This document shows positions 34,117-41,768 of a DNA stretch of 64,000 bases, one piece after another. The DNA comes from Saprospiraceae bacterium (lineage in GTDB: Bacteria; Bacteroidota; Bacteroidia; Chitinophagales; Saprospiraceae). Position 1 is the stretch's first letter. Every line of letters begins with the position of its first letter. Position numbers and translations under genes: made by a program. The notes under the pieces are model-generated. The model was given only the letters and a program-made list of their open reading frames with translations. It made no database searches and was not told the DNA's origin. The stretch is taken from NCBI GenBank assembly GCA_026129545.1, contig JAHCHX010000001.1:1549501-1613500 (forward strand). The letters run 5' to 3'.

Positions 34117-35646
34117 ATGAAAAAATGGCTCCTTTTGCTCCCGCTGACCCTGATAGGGGGCATAGATGCGCGCGCCCAACAGCACGACCGCTTTTGGATT
34201 ACGGGATATTCATTGAACGGCTTGCCGCCTTACCTGTCCAACGTTATTGACTTTGTCTCCTCCCCGCCGACGGTCACGGCCACTGTCATCCCGATCGAAA
34301 CCGTTGGCGCCACCTGCGCCATGAGCGACGCGGGGGGCAACCTGCTCTTCTACACCAACGGCGGGCAGGTGCGCAACAAGAATCACCAACTCATCGAAAA
34401 TGGCGACAGTTTGAACGTTTCTCCGGGTGAGTACCCCGGCCTAAACGGTACGCAGGCTGCATACCCACTGACAAGCACGCTGCTAATTTTGCCCGGCACG
34501 CACAACAAGGACTGGTACCACATCATCCACCTCACCCATGTGTGGTGCGGACCCGCGCTGCCGGGTATCTGTAAGCGCCCGCTTTTGCATACGCTCGTGG
34601 ATATGTCGGCAAACAATGGCGCGGGGAAAGTGGTGTTCAAAAACAAAATACTCTACGACACTTGGGCCATGGACAAGCCCATCGCTGTCAAACACGCAAA
34701 CGGAAGAGATTGGTGGATTATGATGTCCGACCACCTTACCGACCTGCACCACACTCTGCTGTTTAACGATATGGGCGTAATAGATTCTTTTACACAAGTC
34801 GCCGGCTACAAGCCCGACCCGGCCGTCAAGCGGGACGCCGGTGGGAACAACGTCTTCTCCCCCGACGGCAGCGTGTATGTGGACTCCGACTCCCGCAACG
34901 GCCACCGCATCTTCGACTTCGACCGCTGCACGGGCCGGTTGAGCAACTTTCGCTGGATACAGTTGCCCGCGCAGCAGCCCTTTGGCGGGGCGGCCATATC
35001 GCCCAACTCCCGCTTCCTGTACATCACCGCCAGCGTGTGGGCCATGCAGTACGACCTATGGGAGACCGACGTGGCGGCATCGGTGGATACGGTGGCCGTG
35101 TGGGACGGGTTTTGCTCACCTTGTCCAAGCGCAAACACTACTTTTGGCGAATGCCAGTTGGGCATGAACGGGAAAATTTATGTCATTCCAAACAATAGCG
35201 TTTACCATATCAATTATATCGAATCCCCGGATGTAAAAGGTGTCGGCTGCAATTTCGTGCAGCATGGCTTTGAACTGCCCAATCTATTTGTCCTTGCCAC
35301 TCCCGTCCACCCCAACTACCGCCTCGGCGCGCTGGCCGGCTCGCCCTGCGACACCCTCACGGTCAGCGCCAATGAGGCGACAAAGCCGCATGAGGGCTTG
35401 CGCCTCTACCCCAGTCCGGCGCAAGAGCGGGCGGTGCTGGAACTGCCCGAAACGTGGACGCGCCACGGAGCGGCGGAGTACCGGCTCTACAACACGATTG
35501 GCGCGCTGGCGCGCGGCGGTACGGTAGCAGAAGGCACTAAAACGGTGTTCGTTCCGCTCGCAGGCCTGCCCGGAGGGCTATATGTCTGCCAGGTATGGCG
35601 CGACGGACGGGTGCTTGGCGCCTCTAAATTATCCATAGTCAGGTAG
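34117..35646 (+). CDS. T9SS-exported beta-propeller-like protein
   Basis: The 509-residue protein has a signal peptide (WLLLLPLTLIGGIDARA-QQ) and blade-like repeats: ATCAMSDAGGNLLFYTNG, VKHANGRDWWIMM, NVFSPDGSVYVDS, AAISPNSRFLYIT and CQLGMNGKIYVIP. These match, in order, the corresponding stretches of the protein encoded at 22329. It ends in a type A T9SS domain (LYPSPAQERAVLELP ... LPGGLYVCQVWRDG) that is nearly the same as the sorting domain of the preceding gene, suggesting recent exchange between the two. ATG 34117 was chosen because it follows the terminator and starts the signal peptide. Function is unknown. Confidence 0.85.
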   Translation: MKKWLLLLPLTLIGGIDARAQQHDRFWITGYSLNGLPPYLSNVIDFVSSPPTVTATVIPIETVGATCAMSDAGGNLLFYTNGGQVRNKNHQLIENGDSLNVSPGEYPGLNGTQAAYPLTSTLLILPGTHNKDWYHIIHLTHVWCGPALPGICKRPLLHTLVDMSANNGAGKVVFKNKILYDTWAMDKPIAVKHANGRDWWIMMSDHLTDLHHTLLFNDMGVIDSFTQVAGYKPDPAVKRDAGGNNVFSPDGSVYVDSDSRNGHRIFDFDRCTGRLSNFRWIQLPAQQPFGGAAISPNSRFLYITASVWAMQYDLWETDVAASVDTVAVWDGFCSPCPSANTTFGECQLGMNGKIYVIPNNSVYHINYIESPDVKGVGCNFVQHGFELPNLFVLATPVHPNYRLGALAGSPCDTLTVSANEATKPHEGLRLYPSPAQERAVLELPETWTRHGAAEYRLYNTIGALARGGTVAEGTKTVFVPLAGLPGGLYVCQVWRDGRVLGASKLSIVR

Positions 35647-35707
35647 TTGCAGGGTTTACGGGCTTCTATTTTTCAAAAAGTGCACAAAGCAGACTAATAA
35701 ATAATGC

Positions 35708-35772
35708 CACTAACTTTGCATGGCCGCCGATAGCCGCTAAGCGCGGCTACCGCGTCCATGCCACCGAAGGCG
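35708..35772 (+). repeat. attC-like site E (65 bp), degenerate right core
   Basis: The left core CACTAAC ends at 35714. The right core reads GAAGGCG from 35766 instead of GTT. Stems are GCATGG/CCATGC (35718-35723, 35756-35761) and TAGCCGC/GCGGCTA (35731-35737, 35743-35749). TAACTTTG (35711-35718) inside the site matches a promoter -7 box. This is the last recognisable site and probably the right end of the array. Confidence 0.7.
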
Positions 35773-36173
35773 GGTTTGTGTGGCGGGGCCGGGCATTTTT
35801 GATTAAGTCGCCATAGTCATTTTTTGAAAAACCGTCTTGAAAATGGCAAAAGCCACTTCGACAATCAAGGATTGACAAAATGCCTTTGTGTGACCCATTT
35901 TTCAAAACTTGACTGCCACCAACTACGCATAACCGACTATTGCTCCTAAAAAGTCACAACAGCGTTTATGCTGCCGAAAACGCATCAAAATCGTTATAAG
36001 GACCCTTATATCACCCTTTTATTGCGATGTCATTCCTTTCCACCGATTCGAACCGATTCGGGATTGGGAAGAGGAATAGTCGCCCTAAGAAAGGAAACAA
36101 AGCGCATTCTTTGGATAAATTTTTGATACGTTCGCTACAGGGGAGAGAACCGTCGAGATATGAGAAATGCGTA
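35773..36173. other. Intergenic region right of the cassette array
   Basis: This is AT-rich DNA with no supported gene and no further attC-like palindrome. It separates the array from the minus-strand LysR-type gene. Confidence 0.5.
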
Positions 36174-37067
36174 TCAGAATTTGTAATCCAAGTACCACTG
36201 AAAGTGTTCCTCAATAAGCGCATTCTTTTCTGCTCGCAGGTATTGAAGAAAAGCAGCGGCCACAGGCGATAGTTTTTTTTCTTTCAGCCAGACCAAGCGC
36301 CAATTGGTCACGATGGGCAGCCCCTGCGAGGGAATGACGTGCAGTACACCTGCCTGCAATTCGTTTTTGATGCCAATGAGCGGGATGATGGAGTAGCCAA
36401 TGCCCGCGACGACGGCCTGCTTGACCGCTTCATTGGAGGTCAATTCGATTTGTTTGCGACCTGTCACCTCGTTGAAGTAGCGGTCCATGGAAACCCGCGT
36501 GGCCGAACCAGCCTCCCGAAATATGAGCGGCGCATCGGGGTTGTACTGAGGAGTGTTCCCCACCAAGTATAGTTTGTTTTCCAGCAGTTGTTCCTCGTTG
36601 ATGTCAATGCCCAAGGGCAGCACGGAGACAAGTGCAAAATCTATCTCGTTTTTTGTCAAACTGTTGATGACACGCTGTTTGTTCGTCACGTCCAGCACCA
36701 AATCTATGTCCGGGTGCCGCGCCAAAAAATTGCTTAGGAAATAAGGCATGACATACTTGCCAGTGCTCGCCGACGAAATTTTGAGTTTCCCAGTCAGCAG
36801 CCCTTGATACGATTTGGTGCGGTAGTTTATGGCCTCGGCTTCCTGTAGCACGTTGTCGGCCACCTCCGCGATAGCCCGCCCATAGTCTGTCACAAACAGC
36901 TTTTTGCCTACTATCTCCGTCAGCGGTATGTCGAACTGCTGCTGGAAATTCCGCAACTGTATCGAAACGGCAGGCTGCGTCATGTGCAGCGACTCGGCGG
37001 CGCGGGTCACGCTTTCGTGTTTCACGACCTCTACGAAAACTTGGAGTTGGCGGAGGGTGTAGTTCAT
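36174..37067 (-). CDS. LysR-type transcriptional regulator
   Basis: The 297-residue regulator has the LysR winged helix-turn-helix at the N-terminus (LRQLQVFVEVVKHESVTRAA, then LHMTQPAVSIQLRNFQQQF) and a periplasmic-binding-like effector domain (about residues 90-295: GKLKISSASTGKYVMPYFLS, FREAGSATRVSMDRYF, GIGYSIIPLIGI). It is divergent from the isocitrate dehydrogenase gene, with 178 bases between starts. LysR proteins often control the divergent neighbour, so regulation of that gene is a reasonable inference. ATG 37067 (MNYTLRQL) matches the family start; the frame opens 21 codons further upstream. Confidence 0.9.
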   Translation of the reverse strand: MNYTLRQLQVFVEVVKHESVTRAAESLHMTQPAVSIQLRNFQQQFDIPLTEIVGKKLFVTDYGRAIAEVADNVLQEAEAINYRTKSYQGLLTGKLKISSASTGKYVMPYFLSNFLARHPDIDLVLDVTNKQRVINSLTKNEIDFALVSVLPLGIDINEEQLLENKLYLVGNTPQYNPDAPLIFREAGSATRVSMDRYFNEVTGRKQIELTSNEAVKQAVVAGIGYSIIPLIGIKNELQAGVLHVIPSQGLPIVTNWRLVWLKEKKLSPVAAAFLQYLRAEKNALIEEHFQWYLDYKF

Positions 37068-37209
37068 GACAAAATGGGAAAACGCCGCTGTGGTGCGACG
37101 CATTTCGTTGGCAAAATTAGGGCGATACAATTGAAGTTTTCAAATTTTAATAAAAATAACTTATCAAAATAATTGAAAACATAAATAAATACTTATCCAA
37201 CGATGCCCA

Positions 37210-37217
37210 TACCTTTG
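37210..37217 (+). promoter_or_regulatory. Bacteroidota-type -7 box upstream of isocitrate dehydrogenase
   Basis: TACCTTTG matches the TAnnTTTG consensus and lies 28 bases before the start codon at 37246. No clear -33 TTG is present at the usual distance. Confidence 0.5.
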
Positions 37218-37245
37218 CCTCAACATCATTCAAATTTGAGTAACT

Positions 37246-38679
37246 ATGCAAAAAATAACTTTCGCAAAAGGCGACGGCATCGGCCCTGAAATCATGGATG
37301 CCACCTTGAAAATCCTGAACGCCGCTGGTGCCCGCATCGAGTGGGAAGAGATTGAAGTAGGGGAAAAAGTGTATCTCTCCGGCAACACCAGCGGAATCAG
37401 TGCCGACGCTTGGGACAGCCTGCGCCGCAACCGGGTGTTCTTGAAAGCCCCCATCACCACCCCACAAGGCTCAGGCTACAAGAGCTTGAACGTGACCATG
37501 CGCAAAACCCTCGGTTTGTATGCCAACGTCCGTCCTTGCAAGAGCTTCTACCCGTTTGTGCGCACCAAGCACCCGCAGCTGGACGTGGTCATTATCCGCG
37601 AAAATGAAGAAGACCTCTACGCGGGCATCGAGCACCAGCAGACTGACGAAGTGGTGCAGTGCCTGAAAATCATCACCCGACCCGGCTGCGAAAAAATCGT
37701 TCGATACGCCTTTGAATACGCCCGCCTATACAAGCGCAAAAAAGTGAGCTGCTTGGTCAAAGACAACATCATGAAGCTGACCGACGGACTTTTCCACCGC
37801 GTCTTTAAGGAAATCGCCGCCGAATATCCCGATGTGGAGTCCGACAGCTGGATTGTGGACATCGGCGCGGCCCGACTGTCCGACACGCCCGAAATTTTCG
37901 ACGTGGTGGTGACTCCCAACCTGTATGGCGACGTGATTTCCGACATCACCGCCCAAATAAGCGGCTCGGTGGGCTTGGCTGGCTCGGCCAATATCGGAGA
38001 ATCCTGCGCCATGTTCGAGGCCGTTCATGGCTCGGCGCCGACCATCGCGGGGCAAAACGTGGCCAACCCATCCGGCCTGCTTCGCGCCGCCTGCATGATG
38101 CTCAACCATATCGGCCAGCCCGATGTGGCAGAGCGTGTGCTGAACGCTTGGTCGTGCACCATTGAAGAGGGCATCCACACCCCAGACATCTACACCGAGG
38201 GCATCAGCCGCGTCAAGGTGGGTACCCAAGAATTTGCCGATGCCATCATCGAGCGTCTGGGGCAAAAGCCGAAACAACTGCAATCTTCCGAGTTCGCTCG
38301 CGGCGTGAAACTGAACGTGGGTGCCTACCACCGCCGCCAACCGGCACAGAAAGTACTCAAAGGAGTGGACATCTTCGTGGACTGGAAGGGCCAAAACCCA
38401 GAGGAATTGGCCGAGAAAATGCGGAAGCTGGACAACGAAATAAAATTGACCATGATTACCAACAGGGGGGTCAAGGTTTGGCCCAACGGTTTTTCCGAGA
38501 CCTTCTGCACCGACCACTGGCGCTGCCGCTTCGAGGTGGAGAACGGGCATCCTGCGGATAAAAGGAACATACCCGCCATGTTGAGCGAAGCCATCGCCGA
38601 AGGGCTTGATGTCATCAAAACAGAAAACTTGTACGAGTTCGACGGCGTAAAAGGCTTCTCGCTCGGACAGGGACAATAA
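37246..38679 (+). CDS. icd: NADP-dependent isocitrate dehydrogenase, long (Thermus) type
   Basis: The enzyme is 477 residues and belongs to the isocitrate/isopropylmalate dehydrogenase family, with a roughly 140-residue C-terminal extension like the Thermus thermophilus enzyme. It oxidatively decarboxylates isocitrate to 2-oxoglutarate in the TCA cycle. Visible are KGDGIGPEIMDA, the ITTPQGSGYKSLNVTMRK substrate-binding stretch, VRPCKSF, IIRENEEDLYAGIEH and NLYGDVISDITAQISGSVGL with metal-binding aspartates, and EAVHGSAPTIAGQNVANPS for nucleotide binding. The start is supported by the -7 box 28 bases upstream. A terminator follows at 38998. It is divergent from a LysR-type regulator. Confidence 0.93.
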   Translation: MQKITFAKGDGIGPEIMDATLKILNAAGARIEWEEIEVGEKVYLSGNTSGISADAWDSLRRNRVFLKAPITTPQGSGYKSLNVTMRKTLGLYANVRPCKSFYPFVRTKHPQLDVVIIRENEEDLYAGIEHQQTDEVVQCLKIITRPGCEKIVRYAFEYARLYKRKKVSCLVKDNIMKLTDGLFHRVFKEIAAEYPDVESDSWIVDIGAARLSDTPEIFDVVVTPNLYGDVISDITAQISGSVGLAGSANIGESCAMFEAVHGSAPTIAGQNVANPSGLLRAACMMLNHIGQPDVAERVLNAWSCTIEEGIHTPDIYTEGISRVKVGTQEFADAIIERLGQKPKQLQSSEFARGVKLNVGAYHRRQPAQKVLKGVDIFVDWKGQNPEELAEKMRKLDNEIKLTMITNRGVKVWPNGFSETFCTDHWRCRFEVENGHPADKRNIPAMLSEAIAEGLDVIKTENLYEFDGVKGFSLGQGQ

Positions 38680-38725
38680 ACACAGGGCAAACACAGCCAT
38701 CCATAGACAGACAAAGTATCTAATC

Positions 38726-38980
38726 ATGAAAACGAGGCTTTCTCCCGAGCGTTCTGATGGCCTTGCACAACAGTTTATCGGCCCTGCCATCGCGTGTTTG
38801 GCCATCGTATTGTGCGCTTACCAGAACTTCCCCATTAGGGCTGAATTACTGAGTGCCAGTTTTATCTTTCTGTTCCTCTCCGTGATTTCCAATCGCCCAA
38901 AATCATCAACGGCCGCTTTGGGCAGACGCAAGACCGCGTCTCGCGCCTATCATCATAGCATCTCCGACGCGGCAGGTTAA
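38726..38980 (+). CDS. Possible small membrane protein
   Basis: An 84-codon frame with two hydrophobic segments (AIACLAIVLCAY and LLSASFIFLFLSVI) and a basic tail. It lies between icd and the shared terminator. No homologue is recognised and the composition of the tail is not strongly protein-like, so it may be chance. Confidence 0.3.
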   Translation: MKTRLSPERSDGLAQQFIGPAIACLAIVLCAYQNFPIRAELLSASFIFLFLSVISNRPKSSTAALGRRKTASRAYHHSISDAAG

Positions 38981-38997
38981 GAGTGACGTGTTTCGAT

Positions 38998-39043
38998 AGG
39001 CGTTCCCTCGTCGTATTACCGCTCGGGGGAACGCCTTCTTTTT
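38998..39043 (+). terminator. Rho-independent terminator after icd
   Basis: A perfect 10-bp stem AGGCGTTCCC/GGGAACGCCT (38998-39007, 39027-39036) is followed by CTTTTT. Confidence 0.75.
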
Positions 39044-39111
39044 CGGCCGACAAGCTTGCGTCACAACTGCGCATTGTTTCTTTCTTTGCAACCAACGAAA
39101 CAATGTATCGC

Positions 39112-41541
39112 ATGAAAAACATTTGCCTTGCTGCTTTCACTTCCTTACTCGCTGCTCAAACTGCTTCCGCTCAAGCTCCCGTCATCGCTGCCGCCAACCC
39201 ATCATCCAACACGGTGGAACAATGGGACAAATTCGAGGTGCAACTCGAGGTGAGCGCCATCTGGTCGAACCCTTACGACTACGACGAAATCCGAGTGGTT
39301 TGTACCTTCTCCGCTCCCGACGGCCAACTCCATGTCGTGGAAGGTTTTTTTATGCAGCATTACCAACTCAATGCGTCCAATGGCACGCTAACACCTGTTG
39401 GGAGCGGGGCTTTCAGGGTTCGTTTCTCGCCCAACAAAGTCGGGACTTGGCAATATGCGCTTTCCTGCACCAATACCTCGGGGACAGGTACTTTCCCCAC
39501 GCAGTCGTTTCAATGCGTGGCACCCACGGGATTGCACAACAAAGGTTTTCTGCGAGCAGACCAAAGCAACTACCTGCATTTCGACGATGCGACACCCTAT
39601 ATCGCCATTGGGGAAAACATCGCCTGGCAACAAAACAACACAGTCCTTGACTATCAAAAATGGCTCGAAAAACTATCCGACAACGGTGGCAACTTTTTCC
39701 GCCTCTGGCAATGCCATTGGGGGCTGGGGTTGGAGTGGAAAAACGGCATGGCAGGTTATCAGGGGCTTCGCCGTTATCATCAGGCCAACGCTTTTTACAC
39801 GGATTGGCTGCTCGATTTTTGCGCCCAACGCGGTATCTACCTGCTATACTGCTTGCAACATCACGGGCAGGTGTCCACGCAGGTGAACCCCAACTGGAAC
39901 GAAAACCCCTACAACGCAAGCAACGGCGGCCCATGCCAACAGACATGGGATTTCTTCACCAACACACTGGCAAAAAACCACGCTAAAAACCGCTACCGTT
40001 ATGTGCTTGCTCGTTGGGGATATTCGAGGAACATCCTCGCATGGGAGCTCTTCAATGAGGTGGACTGGACCGACCAGTTCGCCCAAAAAAAAGCCGATGT
40101 GGCCGACTGGCATTTGGAAATGGCTGCGTTTTTGAAAAACAAGGATGTGTCACGGCATCTGATTTCCACGAGCTTCGCCGAGGAACACTTCGACCCGCAA
40201 GTGTGGAATCAACCCGACATTGATTTCACTCAAACCCACCACTATGTGAACACGCCCAACATTGAACGGGTCTTGAGCAGCAGTGTCCGCAAATATCTCC
40301 AAGCGTTTGGCAAACCCACTTTGACCGGCGAATTTGGCCTCACCACCACCGGAGCCAACCTCTCTGATGCCGACCCGGACGGCATCCATGTGCACAATGC
40401 GCTGTGGGGAGCCCTGTTTGGGGGCGGCATGGGCACGGCCATGACGTGGTGGTGGGACAGTTACATCGAGCCTCAAAATCTCTATTATCACTTCGCGCCC
40501 ATATCGGTCGTGGTGCCTAACATCCCTTTCCGCGATGCCAAGCTCGCCCCCGCCCCGTCCAAAGTATCAGGGGTGCCTGCCGACCTCTTGCTCACGCCCA
40601 CGCTGAGCGGTTGGGGCGTTTTAGCCGACACCTCGTTCAGCATCGTAGATGGGCAAATCGAACCCGCCGCTTCGTTGGCAACCTTTCTGTACGGCAGCCA
40701 GTGGAACACACAGTATCGCCGTCCGCCCGTGTTTTATGTCAATTATCCCGCGAGTGGTCAATTTAGGGTAAAAACCGGCGGGCAAAGCGGCCAATCTCCC
40801 AAAATCGCTATTTGGCTTGACGGCGTGAAAGTGTTTGAGCAAAATGCTTCCATCCAGCAGACATATACTATAAATGTGTCTGCTGGTGCCCACACCATCA
40901 AAGTGGACAACACAGGGACGGATTGGATTCAGATAGAGGGATATGAACTCAGCGGTCTTGGTTCAGCCGTAGATGCATACATCATCAAGTCGGACAATGA
41001 TGACAAGGTGGCAGGCTGGGTGCTAAACAACCGCTACAACCATGCTTATTTAAAAGCCAGCGGAACGCCCCCTCCCGCCTCCGGGGCGCTGCTAAATGTG
41101 CAAAACGTGCAAAATGGCACCTACCACGTCAAATACTACAACTGCCTTAGCGGTGTCCTGCACGCATTCGAAGAGGTGACAGTGCTCAACGGCTCGCTCG
41201 AACTCACCCTTCCTGAGACGCTCTGGGATTGGGTTTTCGTGGTGGACAATCAACCCCTCCGCTTGGCCGAATCGCCTCAACACTTGGACTTCGGCGTGTA
41301 CCCCAACCCCGCCACCACCGGCCCCGTGACGCTTTCGCTCCCCGCAGCAGACATGGGAAGCGTCAGCGTCAGCTTACTTGACATGGCTGGCCGGACAGTG
41401 AGCAACTGGAGCATAGAACATCTTTCCGAAGGGCAGCCACAGGTTCATCTGGGCGCAAATTTGTCGTCGGGCGTATATTGGCTCAAAATGGAAAGCAACG
41501 GGAAAGTGGGCGTGAAGGCATTGGTGGTGCAACGAACTTGA
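39112..41541 (+). CDS. T9SS-exported GH5-like glycoside hydrolase with DUF5060-type N-domain
   Basis: The 809-residue protein has a signal peptide (NICLAAFTSLLAAQTASA-Q). An N-terminal beta domain with VEQWDKFEVQLEV and FSPNKVGTWQYALS resembles DUF5060. The TIM barrel follows (about residues 150-450): NGGNFFRLWQCHWG, NILAWELFNEVDWTDQ with the acid/base Glu in NE, and KPTLTGEFGLTT with the likely nucleophile Glu. A CBM-like beta region and a type A T9SS domain (VYPNPATTGPVTLSLP ... LSSGVYWLKMESNG) complete it. It probably acts on a beta-linked polysaccharide outside the cell; the exact substrate is not clear. ATG 39103 is a possible alternative start. Confidence 0.87.
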   Translation: MKNICLAAFTSLLAAQTASAQAPVIAAANPSSNTVEQWDKFEVQLEVSAIWSNPYDYDEIRVVCTFSAPDGQLHVVEGFFMQHYQLNASNGTLTPVGSGAFRVRFSPNKVGTWQYALSCTNTSGTGTFPTQSFQCVAPTGLHNKGFLRADQSNYLHFDDATPYIAIGENIAWQQNNTVLDYQKWLEKLSDNGGNFFRLWQCHWGLGLEWKNGMAGYQGLRRYHQANAFYTDWLLDFCAQRGIYLLYCLQHHGQVSTQVNPNWNENPYNASNGGPCQQTWDFFTNTLAKNHAKNRYRYVLARWGYSRNILAWELFNEVDWTDQFAQKKADVADWHLEMAAFLKNKDVSRHLISTSFAEEHFDPQVWNQPDIDFTQTHHYVNTPNIERVLSSSVRKYLQAFGKPTLTGEFGLTTTGANLSDADPDGIHVHNALWGALFGGGMGTAMTWWWDSYIEPQNLYYHFAPISVVVPNIPFRDAKLAPAPSKVSGVPADLLLTPTLSGWGVLADTSFSIVDGQIEPAASLATFLYGSQWNTQYRRPPVFYVNYPASGQFRVKTGGQSGQSPKIAIWLDGVKVFEQNASIQQTYTINVSAGAHTIKVDNTGTDWIQIEGYELSGLGSAVDAYIIKSDNDDKVAGWVLNNRYNHAYLKASGTPPPASGALLNVQNVQNGTYHVKYYNCLSGVLHAFEEVTVLNGSLELTLPETLWDWVFVVDNQPLRLAESPQHLDFGVYPNPATTGPVTLSLPAADMGSVSVSLLDMAGRTVSNWSIEHLSEGQPQVHLGANLSSGVYWLKMESNGKVGVKALVVQRT

Positions 41542-41645
41542 AGTGTTCTACAGGCAAAAATATTCTGTCGCGCATGACGAACTGACAAATCTCGGCGATT
41601 CTCGCCTTGTCGGGCTCTGAGGTGTCATCCCGGAAGAATGGAGGG

Positions 41646-41683
41646 GGTGACATCTCAAAAACAGGTTGAGGTGTCACCTTTTT
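41646..41683 (+). terminator. Terminator after the GH5-like gene
   Basis: A 13-bp stem GGTGACATCTCAA/TTGAGGTGTCACC with one G-T pair (41646-41658, 41666-41678) is followed by five T residues. Related GGTGTCATC words lie on both sides. Confidence 0.7.
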
Positions 41684-41730
41684 CGTTCCTCAAAAGAAAA
41701 AGATGACACCTCTTACAAACCGAGAATAGA

Positions 41731-41764
41731 TGGATAAATCTCGGCGAATCAAGCCATAACTTTG
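41731..41764 (+). promoter_or_regulatory. Repeated promoter element with -7 box, HlyD gene
   Basis: TAACTTTG (41757-41764) matches the Bacteroidota -7 consensus. It is preceded by ATAAATCTCGGCGAATCAAG, a sequence repeated with variation at 52957, 5552, 41581 and 57859. The start codon lies only four bases after the box, which would give a nearly leaderless transcript. Confidence 0.6.
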
Positions 41765-41768
41765 CGAC

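Larger units (their letters stand above)
15048..35766 (+). mobile_element. Integron-like gene cassette array without visible integrase (CALIN-like)
   Basis: Five head-to-tail blocks are separated by palindromic attC-like sites at about 19163, 23822, 28504, 31612 and 35708. In three sites the distance from the AAC core to the G(TT) core is exactly 53 bases. Each block starts with a 9-10 base sequence complementary to its own end: GTTATCCCA/TGGGATAAC, GTTCAGCGCA/TGCGCTGAAC, GTTCTACAC/GTGTAGAAC, GTTATGTCC/GGACATAAC and, with two transitions, GCTAGCGGC/GCCACTAAC. This is what integron cassettes look like after site-specific insertion (cut G^TT). All cargo genes read in one direction. Base composition differs sharply between blocks. 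No tyrosine recombinase gene lies in the window. The left end at 15048 has a G^TT core but no recognisable palindrome of the same family, so it could be an attI-like or decayed site. Confidence 0.8.
31672..35766 (+). mobile_element. Cassette 4: GC-rich beta-helix plus propeller-like T9SS pair
   Basis: The ends GCTAGCGGC (31671-31679) and GCCACTAAC (35706-35714) pair at seven of nine positions; both mismatches are transitions. The DNA is GC-rich (38 of 60 in 32341-32400), unlike cassette 3. Confidence 0.65.

Noticed and set aside
35785..36000. A sixth cassette right of site E
   Set aside because: No further palindrome with the family geometry was found before the LysR-type gene, and the right core of site E is degenerate.
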